This document shows, one piece after another, positions 23,656 through 35,831 of a DNA stretch of 64,000 nucleotides; positions within the stretch are counted from its first letter, which is position 1; each line of letters opens with the position of its first letter. The notes beneath the pieces were generated by a model. The model was not told the DNA's origin and did no database searches. It worked only from the letters and a program-made list of their open reading frames with translations. The translations under genes and the position numbers were made by a program. Source of the stretch: Aselliscus stoliczkanus (lineage: Eukaryota; Chordata; Mammalia; Chiroptera; Hipposideridae); the NCBI GenBank assembly GCA_033961575.1, contig CM066730.1, positions 135,107,523 through 135,171,522 of the forward strand, written 5' to 3'.

Positions 23656-24684
23656 GTCCAGCCTCCAAGGTGGGGGTTGCAAACTCCACTGCCTTCAGGG
23701 GCCAACCAGGTGGGGCTGGTGGGGAACAGGAGGGCAAATGCCTGGCTAAAAAGTTCAGCCAAGCACAGCATCAGCAGACTGGTGACATGACAGTGCAAGC
23801 GCATTGCTATCAGGTCAAGTTTTCAAGAAAAGCTGAAAACCTGGGTTTTTCTGTGAAATCTCTGGATTTCTTAAATGTTAACACCTGTGGTTGATAGGGT
23901 GGGCTATAGAATGAACCATCAGTGGTTTTCCATCCCCTCTTCTTCTAGGAGACCTCCCATCCAGAGACCAGAACATGAAACACTATACTTCCCATTTCTT
24001 TATACTTGGGATCTGGAAGACGAATTAGGTTGTGGCAATAAGATTCAATTTGTAGTTTTGAAAGGCAAAGGGAAGCAGACGCTGTCTTCTGAATCAATCC
24101 CCATCCAGACCCCCACCTATAAGGAAGTCTGAACACAGGTAAATAGAATTCATCTGTGGGCACCTTTGGGCCTAAGGTCTCTTGCATCTCTATCACTTGT
24201 TAAACCATAGAGCAGCAGCTGCCAGAGTGGACAGCCTTGGGCAGCTGATGTAAGGGGGAGAAACTGCCAAATGGCCATCTATCCTCGCTGGATCTTTCCT
24301 TTCAAAGGCCACCCCACTCCTCTCCTCCATTCCTGAGGGACCTGCTCAGCAGAGAATACAAGGCTCTGGCATTCTCATCTGGATGCAGTTCTCTGGCTTT
24401 CTCTCAGAGAGGATTAAGGGCACCCTTCTGTTTCCCAAAGGAGGGCAGAGTTTGCTATTCTTCAGGCGGGGTCCTGCCAGGATGGTTGGCATGCTGAGTC
24501 CCTGTGGCTTCCCTCCACCTCTTTCAGAGTGATCCAAAATGAGCAGCTGGGGGATTCTTAACAGGGCTTCAAGTTTCCCACTTGGTTACTCTTGAGCTGC
24601 CCAAACTGGATTTTATCTGCCTAAGTGGTATGTGTGTGGGAAGGATTTAGGGACATGTAAGGGGACCACCCATTTCACACATAA
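23656..24684. other. Unique sequence, nothing recognised
   Basis: Opposing short frames at 23875-24196 overlap each other and have no domain. No repeat that I can name. Confidence 0.4.
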
Positions 24685-24865
24685 AAATAGCTGTTATTTA
24701 CCAAGGACCTGCTTGACATTATCTCTAACCCTCACAACAATACTGAGGGGCAGATACAGCTGTCCCCATTTTACAGATGGGTAGCTGAGGCTCACAAAAC
24801 TTAGTGACTTCCCCCATCCCCCAGAGTCCCACAGATAGTAAGCAGCAGAGCCAGAATTCAAGAAC
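24685..24865 (-). repeat. MIR SINE
   Basis: Reverse-complement MIR: CATTATCTCTAACCCTCACA, TGTCCCCATTTTACAGATGG, GTAGCTGAGGCTCACAAAAC, AGTAAGCAGCAGAGCCAGAA. Confidence 0.85.
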
Positions 24866-27390
24866 AATTTTGTTTTTCTTCTATGTTACTTTTGGATCCC
24901 AAACAGGTTCTTTTTTTACAAATTGCCCAGACACCTGGGCAAAGCTGCCAAGGGCTTAGATAATGTGATCCTGCCTCCTGGTGGTCAGGTTGGTGGCACA
25001 GCTCCACGCATTCCTGGCCAGGAAGCGTCTCCCATTCCTGCTGCCCCAGGGACCTGGCAGCTGATTATTTCAAGAAGTGGGCTTGGCCACTCTGGGACGG
25101 TGAGGCCTGAGAGCAAATGAAAGCAGCTGGCTCCTGTTCTCAGGCCCTCTCACCTCTCGTGGGGGAGTGACAGGACAGCCTGGGGCCTCAGCCCTTACCA
25201 GCCCTGCTCAGATAGAACAGAGCACTCATTGACTCCCCTCCCACACGCAGGGCACCTGCTAAACTTTTTACATCTGTTGCCTCTGTTCCCACTCTGTCCC
25301 CAAGTGATTACCACTATCCCTTTTGATTCCGCCCTCCAGGATTTGGCATGAGAAATTGTTCTGAGACATACTTTGGAAGGTGGTGCTGAGGACACTGCCA
25401 TTATATTGATCTAAACATCTAGAGACCTTTAATAACAATTACATATATATATATAAACAAATAATTGAAATTGTGCTAAATTGGAAAAAGAATTGCTAGA
25501 GGTTTCAAAAGTTACTGAATATATATTCATCCCTCCCCAATAAAAATAACTGCCACTGAGGCCTTCCCTCTGATCAATTGCCTGTGCTCATGATTTTGAG
25601 CCGCAGACACCTGACACCTTTCTTCCAGGAGCACATGTATTCCACACTCTGTCCTGCCAATTAGCTAAACAAAAGGTTTGTCTCTCCTGCTCCTGAAAAT
25701 GCATATTTCCCTGTTCTGAGCATGTGTGTTGTTAGATGCTGGGGGTCTCAGCAGGAGCTCTTCTAGCCCCTGGTGACTGTGAGTGGCAGCAACATTCTCT
25801 GCTGAGAGGGAAGAATTCCTGCATGGCCAGGCCACCTGTTACCGTTGCTTCTGCAAAGATCTCAGGAGCAGAGAAAACCCAATTAAAAAAAATAAAACAT
25901 AAGCCATTCATTTGCATATCCCTTCCCACTCCAAAATGTATGTTGCTAAAGCTCAGGACATAAATTAATTTGTGACTCTTTTTGACCTTTTATTTAAGAG
26001 GATCTCCTGTCTTATTCACTTAAAATGTATTTTTTCTTCCAAGCCTAGCTATCGCCTACCCATGCTTTGGGGTTCTGCCCAGATCTTGCCTCTTCTGGGA
26101 AGCTCTCCCTGGTTGCTGTAGATGGGTTATGTCCCTTCCCACACTGCCTTGTGATTGGATATTGCAGAGGCTTATTGAGAAAAGCCAAACAATGTAATTA
26201 AGGTAGGAGTATATGCATATACACACATCTACATATAAAATTCAAGAGAAAAAATCAATAAAACTTGAGATAAGTGCCTTCTGATTTTGGGGGAAGCTAT
26301 ATAGTTCATCTGAACCTTAAAGTCATTTAAATGTTTTATTATACTAAATTAATAGTTGCAGCTCCCTTTCTAAAACTTGGCATTCTGATAACACTATCAA
26401 GAACCATATTGAAAAATGTTACTTGCCCAAGGGATCACAAATAAATACATGCTTAAATGAAACTAAAGAAATTTAATTAAGTGTATGAACAGTTATATTA
26501 AATGATTTCTCCAGGAAGCCAATGGGAAATTATACCTAACAAATAGCTACAGAATAAGGTCTGTTGTTGAGAGGTTATTAACCTAATCAGATAATCACAT
26601 TTCACCACCAACCAAAGCCATCTGACTTGCCCATGTCAAAATAAAACCATTGTTAACCCTTCTTAATGAAATCAGAATGGAGAGGAGGAGGCAGCTGATT
26701 TCAGAACAATATCTTTCTTTAAAAACATGGCTTATGATTTTTTTTTCTTCCCCTAGCTGCAAAAACAAGACTTTGCCATCGTTCAGTAAAGATCTAAAAC
26801 TCTCTAGCTTAAAAAAAAAAATGAAATTGGAAATGAAATTCATGGATGTTTTCTCTTCACAGAAGTCATTGGCAGAAGGGGAAATAAACAAATAGGCTTT
26901 GCTCTCAAATTTTGGTGAAGCAAATTTGTTCCAAGGCTGAGGTGTTTCTTGCCAGTTTTAAACCCAAGGTGCATTTTTATAGCCAAGAACTAAAGCCCTG
27001 AAACACAGCGATCCACAGAATAATGGAAATGCTGACACAACCTTCACTTCAGCAGCAGGAATGGTGCCACTATAATTTATGGAGAACACATTTTGGTTTT
27101 GTCAGGTTTTTAAACATAGACTGTTATAAATTTGAAGGAGGACTGTCTTGTTAAAGCTTCAAATGGCATGTGTTAGTATTGGTTATGCATCATGTCCTGT
27201 ATTTGGAATGGCATTTGTAGAACACAGTTCCTCCCGATGGGAAAAGAGGGCACTGAATCCTGTTTTGTTTTCAGAAGAATATTCACTGATTAAAAGGATC
27301 ATGATCGTCAACATGATCATAGCCAGCTAGAAGGTCCTCATAAAGGGACCCAACTACCCTTAGACAGAGTTCTTTTCCTTCCTTTCTTTA
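24866..27390. other. Repeat-poor unique DNA
   Basis: There is no SINE or LTR. A possible weak L2 trace lies near 26060-26160 (CTTCTGGGAAGCTCTCCCTG). The part from 25400 onward is AT-rich, with TAATTAA-type motifs at 25440-25500, 26300-26500 and 26800-26900. A 98-codon minus-strand frame at 26595-26891 crosses an A10 run and shows no domain. Confidence 0.35.
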
Positions 27391-27394
27391 CAGA

Positions 27395-27525
27395 TGTATT
27401 CATTATTTGACAAATATTTATTGAGGGTATTCAGTGTCACGTCTTGTCTAAGGCAATGGAGATAAAATGATGATTATGGAGCCATCTCTGTCCTCTAGAA
27501 TCTTATATTTTGTAGAAAGATTTTT
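27395..27525 (-). repeat. L2 LINE 3' end
   Basis: TTGACAAATATTTATTGAGG, then TAAGGCAATGGAGATAAAAT and CCATCTCTGTCCTCTAGAAT, the reverse complement of the L2 end. Confidence 0.72.
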
Positions 27526-27595
27526 TTAAAAAAGCTGTGTGTGTAGATTTAGATATGTGATGTATATATTAGATATATTTGTACACACAAGATAT

Positions 27596-27598
<3 letters not shown>

Positions 27599-27651
<53 letters not shown>
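27599..27651 (+). repeat. (TG)n microsatellite
   Basis: An uninterrupted run of about 26 TG units, the longest pure dinucleotide in the window. Frames through it encode Cys-Val repeats and are artefacts. Confidence 0.98.
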
Positions 27652-27652
<1 letters not shown>

Positions 27653-28389
27653 AGAGAAGTCTTACTGGCAAGTCTCATTCAGGGGAGAGACCCAGCAACA
27701 GATGAGGAGCCCCACTTCTTTTTTTTTTATTATTAGTTTCATGATGAGCCCCACTTCTGTGGGAGTTATTCAGGGCTGAGTGAGAAGTGTAAGAGGTTAA
27801 TCTTAGAGGTCTGGGCAGTGAACATAGATTCCATTCTCTGGAGCTCGGGAATTGGCTTCTTCTCCTGGGAGAAGTAGATTAGTGGTAATCCTGAATAGCA
27901 AGCTCTCACCCTACTATGCTTTTGGCTTGCTTATGGCAGCCTTTGTATGGAGTAATAACTTTTGTGATTCTTTCTAAAAGGAGTTGTTCATGGTGATCCT
28001 CCTTGTCGTAGGGTTTTCTTCAAGGCGATTGTCATTACTACAAAACTCTGAATAGGTAGAAATTGTGATAAGCATAGGGATAAAGACAGCAGACTCGTCT
28101 CCCTACTCCATTGCTTTCTAAAGGCATGACCTTGAAGCCTCAGGATTGTACTCTGTGAAATAAGGATAAACCAAAGACCATCTATAGGGCTATTAGAATA
28201 GTCTCAGTGAGGACCAATGGGAAGCAAGGTCCATGGCTACATCTATCGGTTAAGGAAATGTGGGAAAATGGAGAGGAGTTGAGGGAAAAGAACTACAACA
28301 CTTTTAAAAGATGCCCCTGAATATGACATGACCTGTGATGCTTCTAGTGGGGTATCATGCTGCCCTGGAAGATGATGTTTATAAAAGAC

Positions 28390-28740
28390 CATAATAATAG
28401 CCAACAGTTATTGCATACTCACTAATCTATGTGCTCTTTTTCTATTATTTCATTTGAGTGTCACAACAATCTTTTGCTATATGAAGAACCTGAGCCTTAA
28501 GTATGGGGCAACTTGCCAAGATAGGATAACCATAAATTCTGGGACAGTCTCACTTTGTGCCTGATGTCTTAGGTTAATTATGAACAGTGCCCCCTTTCAT
28601 TCCGTATGTGTTCCCATTTGGGTGATGAGTTATACATGATTATCTATTGTAGATAGGGTCACATAGCTAGTAGGTTGCAGAATCAGGATTTAGTCCCCTA
28701 CAGGCTGACTCTAAAACTGCACTCTTAAACACTATGCAGT
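28390..28740 (-). repeat. MIR SINE split by about 130 bp of other DNA
   Basis: The two MIR parts are 28390-28520 (TATTATTTCATTTGAGTGTC, GAAGAACCTGAGCCTTAAGT) and 28655-28740 (GGGTCACATAGCTAGTAGGT, CAGGATTTAGTCCCCTACAG). Between them is a stretch (TAAATTCTGGGACAGTCTCA) that is not MIR and might be a small DNA transposon remnant. Confidence 0.7.
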
Positions 28741-28886
28741 AAATATGTTTGTTATAAAATTTTGTGGAAAAAACAAGGAGAGTGCAAAATTATACATGCA
28801 TATTATCACACAATCATTGTTTCTAAGACACTCTGTGCATAGAAAATACTCGAAATACATAAGTGATTAGATATAGATGGAGAGAA

Positions 28887-29368
28887 TATAATAGATTTTT
28901 ATTATTTTTTATTATTTTTTAAATTTTTTTTTTAAAGATTTTATTGGGGGAGGGGAACAGCATTGGGAAATTGGGGAAGGGGAACAGACAAGTTGCTGTC
29001 TTTTTGTTCTTCAGTCTAGTTGCGGAGGATGTTGCTTCACTGTTGGTATCGTCATTGCGCTTTTCCCGGATGAGGCAGATCGCTCACTGGCCTCTGGATG
29101 GTCGCTCACAGCGGCTATTGGCAGCTCACGCTGGCTGCCAGACACTCGCGCTGGCTGCCGGCCACTCACTGTAGCCCGTGGCAGCCCACTGCAGCAGGGG
29201 CTGCAGCCTACACCGTCGTTTGGGCTCCCACAGCCCAACTCCAGGTGGAGCTGTTGTTAACTGTAGAGGGCAGTGTCACTGGCCCTCATATGTGGGATCC
29301 GAACTGGGGCCGCTGGCGTCCCCAAACCAGCTCTTAACCAATGTGCCACTCGGCAGGCCCTATAATAG
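28887..29368 (-). mobile_element. Long tRNA-derived SINE with 8-bp target duplication
   Basis: TATAATAG flanks the element at 28887-28894 and 29361-29368. On the minus strand it starts with the GGGCCTGCCGAGTGGCACAT head, has B box GGTTCGGATCC-like sequence with one change, and ends with CCCCAATAAAATCTTTAAAA, followed by an A-rich tail that has diversified into TTATTTTT-type repeats on the plus strand. The frames at 28944-29381 are inside the element and recur in the sister copies. Confidence 0.92.
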
Positions 29369-29845
29369 TTTTTTAAAGTAATACTTTCTACGTTACATTG
29401 TCTAAATTTTCTTCAATTAGAATGTATGACTTTTATAATGAAAATAATATTTTTAAAAGTGCAGGCATAAAAAGTATCTCAAGTAGTATTTCATGAATAA
29501 GTATTATTTTGATTTTTTTTTTTTAGAGGCTATCAAGAATTAAATACAGTAAAGCCAAAAAAGAAACGAAGGAGAGTGAGAAGGAGGAAAAGAAGGAGAA
29601 AGAAGAGGAGAGGGCCCTTGGGCTAAGAGTAGTGAAACCAGAGGTAGGAGCCTGTAATCCTAACTGGCCATGGTGTGGCTTTGACCTTGTTTCCTCAGAA
29701 GCCCCCAAAGGTCAAATCTAAAGGAGAGTACAGTGTAATGGTTACAAACACATGTTTTACAGCCATAAAAGACATTTCAGGATCAACTGGGGAGATTTTA
29801 ATATGGACAAAATATTAGATGGTGTTATGAAATTACTGTCATTTA
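29369..29845. other. Unique sequence with GA-rich patch
   Basis: Bases 29560-29615 are purine-rich (GGAGAAAGAAGAGGAGAGGG). Nothing else recognised. Confidence 0.4.
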
Positions 29846-29893
29846 ATTTTATTTATTTATTTATTTATTTACTTACTTATTTACTTATTTATG
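29846..29893 (+). repeat. (ATTT)n/(ACTT)n microsatellite
   Basis: Tetranucleotide repeat, mainly TTTA, with ACTT variants at its 3' end. Confidence 0.93.
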
Positions 29894-30154
29894 ATAATGG
29901 TATTATTATTGTATGTTGTGTGAAAAAAAATTCCTTCCTTCTGAGAAATGCATGCTAAAATATTTAGGGATAAATTGTCATCATTATCTCCACAACCTGC
30001 ATTCAAATGGTTCAGGAAAAAGAAAAGGGAATAAGTTTGTGTATATAAAGAGAAAGAGATAAAATGTGGCAAAATGTTAACAACTGCTTCATCTCCTTGG
30101 AGGGGATATGCATGTTCATTATATTATACCTTGAAATTTTCTTGTATGTCTGGC

Positions 30155-30340
30155 AATTTAGTTCAGTTGGTTAGAGCATGGTACTGATAACACCAAGGTT
30201 GCTGTTTCAATCCCTGAATGGGCCACTGTGAGCTGTGCCCTCCCTAAAAGAGTCAACTATGTCATTGTAGCATGAAAGCAATGTCTAATCAATGACCATG
30301 ACTGTTCCCCAGTAAAATTTGAAAAAAAAAAAAAAAAAAA
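30155..30340 (+). mobile_element. tRNA-Ile-type SINE
   Basis: The head AGTTCAGTTGGTTAGAGCAT is followed by GGTACTGATAACACCAAGGT, GGGCCACTGTGAGCTGTGCC, then AGCATGAAAGCAATGTCTAA and CCCCAGTAAAATTTGAAAAA. The B box has decayed (GTTTCAATCCC). The signal AATAAA has become AGTAAA. The flanks show no clear target duplication. Confidence 0.9.
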
Positions 30341-30410
30341 GGAATTGCTATTTTTAAAAAACCCTTTTGAAATAATAAAACAAGAAAACCATACCAAAAA
30401 GCATGTATTA

Positions 30411-30517
30411 AAATAATAATTATGGGCCAGCCGAGTGGCGCAGTGGTTAGGCGTTGGCTTGGGAAGCCAGCGGCCCCGTTTCGGGTCCCATATATGAGGG
30501 CCAGTGACACTGCCCTC

Positions 30518-30553
<36 letters not shown>

Positions 30554-30560
30554 TAATTAT
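30411..30560 (+). mobile_element. Short tRNA-head SINE with 13-bp target duplication
   Basis: AAATAATAATTAT flanks it at 30411-30423 and 30548-30560. The element runs 30424-30517, then a tail of A with AAAT units. The A box TGGCGCAGTGG (30436-30446) is intact; the B box GTTTCGGGTCC (30478-30488) has one or two changes from the pol III consensus. It ends at the same GCCCTC base as the copy at 7064, with no long-SINE body. Confidence 0.9.
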
Positions 30561-30567
30561 AAGGAAT

Positions 30568-30780
30568 CTAAGTTTTAGAGCTAGAGATTTCAATTCTCGT
30601 TGTACAGCTTAAGTGCTTTATAACCCTGCAGAAGTCTTTCTAAGTCTCAGTTTCTTCATCTGTAAAATGATGATGATTAACAGCAACCTCACAGATTTTT
30701 TAACAGGATTAACAGATTAGATGTATAAAGCAACTAAAACTGTGCCTGCCCACAGTTTCATAGAAGTAAAATATAATCAA
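30568..30780 (+). repeat. MIR SINE
   Basis: CAGTTTCTTCATCTGTAAAA preceded by AGTCTTTCTAAGT and followed by CAACTAAAACTGTGCCTGC, in MIR order. Confidence 0.8.
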
Positions 30781-31224
30781 GTGACACAAAATAGGAGCCT
30801 CATGAAGAGTCTGTGGAGCTTGAGGAATTCAAAACAAAAGGTTTTTTCTGCTACAGCTATGTTTTCCATGTAAATACAACTGAGCTTGATATCATATGGA
30901 AAACTCTTGAGGTAGAATCATGAATCAAGTTTTCATCAACTTTGACCAAATCTAAGCAACCATAGGTGGTTTCTATTGTATTTGTTTCAGTTTGTTGTGT
31001 TTTGTTTTAGTCTATTCTCTCTACATCTGACCTAGGGTTCAAGTGAAGGGCAAACAAAGGAGCTCAGGTTTAACCCATCAAGGTGGTTCTGCTGGGCACC
31101 CAGCATAGTCAGAAAACTCACACATGGAGGATAAACTTGGGTGTCGTATCCTAACAAAACAAAACAACATGATATTAGATCAGTAGTAGTGGTAATGACG
31201 ATTATAATACTAAAAAATAAATCT

Positions 31225-31345
31225 CTTAGCCAAGCACACATTTATAGAATACTTATGTCTGCCTGTAATGTGCTGAAGGTGCAGAGATGAATAAGATAAA
31301 GTCTCTGTCCATAATAGGGTGGTAATAAGGACTGGCATGTAAATA
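31225..31345 (-). repeat. L2 LINE 3' end
   Basis: GTGCTGAAGGTGCAGAGATG, AATAAGATAAAGTCTCTGTC: the reverse complement of the L2 end. Confidence 0.65.
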
Positions 31346-31539
31346 ATTGATGATAATGGTATGAACGACACTCTATAGTTTATAGACCATTTCCCTACAT
31401 TGCTTCATTCAGCTAAGCATCAAGCGGTAACATCGATGGTAGGACAGTAAGTGTCTTCTCACTGAATTCCCTTATTTTATCTTCATAGAGTGAGTGATAC
31501 CATGACATACATACTGGGTAGAGAAAGCTTTGGTTTTGG

Positions 31540-31690
31540 TCTCACTGCAGCATTCCTATCATGACATAGCAGTGCCTCAACCTTCATTTAACCTAAGACA
31601 TGATATCCATGTCTTCTTCATCTTTGTATCCTAATTTCCTGCAAGGAGCCCAGAATATAGTGGCTACTCAATTCATGTTTATTCATGGAA
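31540..31690 (+). repeat. L2 LINE 3' end
   Basis: CTTCATCTTTGTATCCTAAT, then AGCCCAGAATATAGTGGCTA and CTCAATTCATGTTTATTCAT. Confidence 0.65.
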
Positions 31691-31770
31691 GGAAGGCAAT
31701 AAGGGAGGAAGGATAGGAAGAAGAAAGAGAGGAAAGGAGGGAGGGACGGAAGAAAAAAGAAAGAAGAAAA
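31687..31770 (+). repeat. GA-rich polypurine tract
   Basis: Degenerate GGAA/GAAA/GGGA units, a smaller relative of the tract at 59768. Confidence 0.85.
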
Positions 31771-32969
31771 GGGATACAATCAAACTCTAAGAATTTGTCA
31801 AGCTTCTATCATATACCTAAGATATATTTAGCAATATAGGAAATGCCAAAAAGCCTAATAGAAAAGTCTCTATCCACAAAAACTTTTAAGCTAATGTCAG
31901 TAAACTAATTTAAAGACAATAAATAAAATATACTTTTAAGTAAGAAAAAAAAAACCTAAAGAAAAATGATAGCCCCAGACTGTGCACTTTATGACAAATC
32001 AAAGATAAGATGTAATTGCAAGGAAATGAAATTTATTTGCAATTTAATATATTGCAAGTTCATGAGAGTGACTTCTCTTTAGAACGGTAACATTGCCAAA
32101 TTAAACGGAGGCTCACTTGGCAAAGTTTGCACCAAATAAAAATTCCAATGAAAAATCTCAGTGAACTGAAAACCCCCTTTACACAGAAGATCCAATGTCA
32201 GCATACAATTTCACTTACATATTCAACAGCCATGTCTCTTCATTATGAATAATAAACTAGCATCTCTTTTAAATATACAGGTATTGAGTTATATATGCAT
32301 AAATTAACCTCAACCCAAGTAAAGAAGAAAAATCTATTTAAATCTGCATTAATCTTTTATGGGCTTTTCCACTTGTCATAAACAGTTTGTAACCAGATAT
32401 ATATCATCATACTAAACATCATGTAAAACCTCTCACTCAATAATCCAATTGATATCCAGGTAATATATCCAGTGGCAACAGTTCTCAAATGGGCCATTTT
32501 ATAACCTAGGCAAAGGTTAATCATCCTTAGCGTCCTAAGTGTGATCTTAACCAAACTCCTGCTGCTTACTAGAGACTCTCAAACAACATCCTGTTTTATG
32601 GTTAATTAATTATTCTTTACTAACATTAATTCATCCCAGAACTGGGACCATCAGACAATATGCTGAAAGAGATGTCTATTATTGTTTATTGTTGTTGGGC
32701 TTTTTTTCCCCTACATTTAAAAATATTTTGTTTACAGCATTTCTGCTGAATGCTTATTTGTTATCTGTCCTTTACTAAGTGTTTATTTATCCATGCCCTT
32801 CCCTTAATTTCCAAGTGGATTAAAATGTGCCCACTAAATAAATTAGGAAATTGATGAGAGCCTAGAGTGAACTTAGTACATTTATATGCCCTCCAGGAAC
32901 TCCTAAATGTTTATTGAAGTTAACCCACAAATTTGGCTCTAAACTTTCTAGCAACCAGTATAATCAGGG
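31771..32969. other. AT-rich unique DNA
   Basis: No repeat family or gene recognised. Short frames only. Confidence 0.4.
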
Positions 32970-33200
32970 AAATATAATTCATTCATTCATTCACTTACAT
33001 GACAATCATTTATTTCACATATTTGATAAAAGGCATTTTGTTGGACACTGGTTATACAGCGTAGAGTCAAAAGACACTTGGTTTTTCCCCTTGGAGAATT
33101 TATCATCCAGCTATGCAGATCAATTATAACAGTTAGATAGTAGTAAATGCTGAAAATTCCATAAAGGAAAAATTCTAAGACAGCAATTTTAGGGAAGATC
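32970..33200 (-). repeat. L2 LINE 3' end
   Basis: Starts with the reverse-complement GAAT tail (ATTCATTCATTCATTCACTT), continues with TTGTTGGACACTGGTTATAC and TAGTAGTAAATGCTGAAAAT. Confidence 0.7.
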
Positions 33201-33289
33201 AAACTTCAGATTGGGGAAAGTGAAATCTAACCTGAAACCTCCCTGGGATGCTTCCTAGTTTCCATTTCCCACTTCTTTCTTAATAATAG

Positions 33290-33660
33290 GACTTTAATCT
33301 TTAGCTAGGCACAATGCTGCCCCAATAAACCATTCCATTTTCTAGCCTCCCTTGCAGCTGGAGATGACTATATGACTAAATTCTGGCCAAAAAAATTAGT
33401 TGAAATACCGTGTAGGCTTCTGGAAACTGCTTGTAGAGAGAAGCCTCAGCTTAAGAAGCATCCTTTTGCAATCCCCACTTCCTCCTACTGATGGCCTATG
33501 ATGGCTGAAGTCCCAGTGGCCATTTTGGATTGTGAAGTCATGTTGAAGATGAAAGGCATGTACTGAGGATGGCAGACAGAGAAGAAACATGAAAAATCCA
33601 GATGACACTTTAGAGATGCTAGATGAACTCTTGATTGTTTATCTTGGTCTTCTACATAAA
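33290..33660. mobile_element. Ancient LTR-like repeat (MaLR-type, tentative)
   Basis: TCTAGCCTCCCTTGCAGCTG, TATGACTAAATTCTGGCCAA, then a GTTGAAGATGAAAGGC block and AGATGAACTCTTGATTG. The same plan recurs at 40310-40710 and 42340-42745. Subfamily unresolved, no internal region. Confidence 0.45.
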
Positions 33661-35285
33661 AAAAGATACAAGTGTCTCTGGTTTAATCCACTGTTCTTTG
33701 AGTTTCACTATTGTATGTAGATGAATATAAACCCAACTGATTCCATAGCATAGGGACAGGCAAAGTGTTGAGAAAGGAGGATTCCATCTGCAGACTAGCA
33801 GTTGGAAAGATCTTGGGTTATGTCAGGGACTGAAATAAGGTCAGTGTAGAGGAAGCCTAGCCAGTGACTGACTAGATGGTGCAGGATGAGACTGGAGAGA
33901 GAGGAAAGGAGATAGGACATAGTGCAGGCTCTGGGGTGGAGTTTATTCTAAGTGCCGCAGAAGCAATTGGTTGTAAGCTCAGTGGTTTTCACACTTTTTT
34001 GTTGGCCACTGAATCCTTTCTTCAAATAAAATCTTAGGCAGACACCAAATGCAGAAAACAGATAAAAGCAGAGCTGCTCTGGGTAGAAGCTAGAATCCAG
34101 GCCTCAGAGCCCATTTCCTCTTTTCCCTTTGCTCTCATTTCCAACCTCATAGGAGCTCCTGAAGCAGCCCAGAAGACCCCTGAGGCTCTTGGGAACACGG
34201 CAGAAAATACATGGGCTTATATGACTCACAGAGTCCTTAAGGGAAACCAGGCACTCAGGAGAAACACAAGTCTTCCTCATACTGAGACCACAGGGAAATC
34301 TTTCCAGCAAGTCTTCATAGAGAGAAGTATGTAATGGCTTGTCCATCAAGGCTTCATGCCAAAACACGATTCAGAAAAAGCAAGTTTAAGGATGGGGAGA
34401 GGGTAGCAGGGGTTGGAACAATGTAGAACAGTGCAGCCCAGCTATTTCACCCTCCCGTGGGCTGGTTTCATCCAGGGTAGCCATGCTGGGCACTGAGATG
34501 TTTTCTCTCTCCCTGCCCAGTCTGCCTCCATCAAGCTTAGTCTCAGCTGTAGTCAGGACAGCTGCCTGGAAGCCCCCCTTAAGGCACTGTCAACAGGAGC
34601 TTCTCTCAAGGGAAGATACCTCCCCCCCCCCCAAAGATTTCCATTACACACTTGTTTGGCCTGCAAATAAATTGGCAACACAGCTGAATTTAATCTTTTG
34701 ATTTCCCCCTGAGAACGAATTTCTCCAAGCCATTCTCATGTAGACAAAAAGATTTTGTCTCACTAAACCTGTTTATTGACCAAAACTGTCACCTCTGCTC
34801 TGACCGCTGACCTTATCTGAATATTCAAATCTATCACAGATCACAAGTTCAAATGATTTTGGTGCCCTGTGGAAGCCCTGTTTTCATAGTGAGCTGATTA
34901 CCAATGACAATATTATAAGGGCTTTAATTGAGATTCTACAAACAATTTGCACCCTGGATTTACGAACCTAATATATTCAGAAGTGTGAATGCTGCTGACA
35001 CTATTTCTTTTTTTAAGAAAAGTTGGCCACGTGTATGTAAATACAAGACCAGGTCTCTTACCCCTGAGCCATGGAGCCAACTGCCACGCATGTGTAAACA
35101 CTGCCACTTCCCTTAGCCAAGTATTTCCACCCTCACCACAGTCTTAATAATCCTTAACTGGAATCTGTAAACACTTCTGCACTACAGAGAAAACATTTTG
35201 CATTCCAATGCCATCCATGACTACGGGGCTCTCTGGGCCTTCCTCACCCACCCCCCTTTCATGCGATGGAAGTAAAATGAGTCAA
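33661..35285. other. Unique sequence, nothing firm
   Basis: Bases 33979-34030 (GTGGTTTTCACACTTTTTTG) resemble the edge of a hAT-type repeat, not assignable. An 11-base C run is at 34622-34632. The 87-codon minus-strand frame at 34104-34367 has no recognisable domain. Confidence 0.35.
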
Positions 35286-35831
35286 GAATAGAGGTTCTAA
35301 AGAACTGAATAAACGAACAATGTAAACAGAAATAGTCTCAGAGACATAGAGGAAAAACTGATGGTTGCTAGATGGGAGGGGGTGGGTATAAGAGAGAAGG
35401 GGAAGGGATGAGACAACATAAATTGGTAACTACAATATTGCCACAGGGATACGAAAGACAGTTTGGGGAATATAATCAGTAACGTTGTAAATATTTTTTA
35501 GGGGGTCAGATGGACTCATGTCTTGTTAGGGAGACCACTTCATGGACGGTTTAGAGGCCTGACCAGTGCACTATACATCTGAAGCTGCCATTAAATAATA
35601 TTGTATGTCAATATGTCAACTATAATTTTATATGCATATATATATATATATGTAGTCATGAGATGTGGAGTACAGTGTGGGGAGTGGAGTCAATGGAACT
35701 GTAGTAGATATGTATGATTGGGGGGGCAGTTGATTGGGGGAGGGGGATAGTCACTTTGTGAGGGGCGAAAAGTGTAACTATTGCATTGCTTTGTACACCT
35801 GAAACAAACAAAACAAGGAATAGAGGTTCTA
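35286..35831 (+). mobile_element. LINE-like 3' fragment with 14-bp target duplication
   Basis: GAATAGAGGTTCTA occurs at 35286-35299 and 35818-35831. The insert contains CTGATGGTTGCTAGATGGGA, GGGGTGGGTATAAGAG, GTATGTCAATATGTCAACTA and a late TTTGTACACCTGAAAC. These resemble non-coding 3' regions of L1 elements. It is 5' truncated and has no open frame. The end is AC-rich (ACAAACAAAACAA), not a pure A-tail. The family name is uncertain; the insertion boundaries are firm. Confidence 0.78.

Noticed and set aside
34620..34634. C-run as an i-motif or quadruplex site
   Set aside because: A single run of 11 C without further runs nearby cannot form the four-stranded structure by itself.
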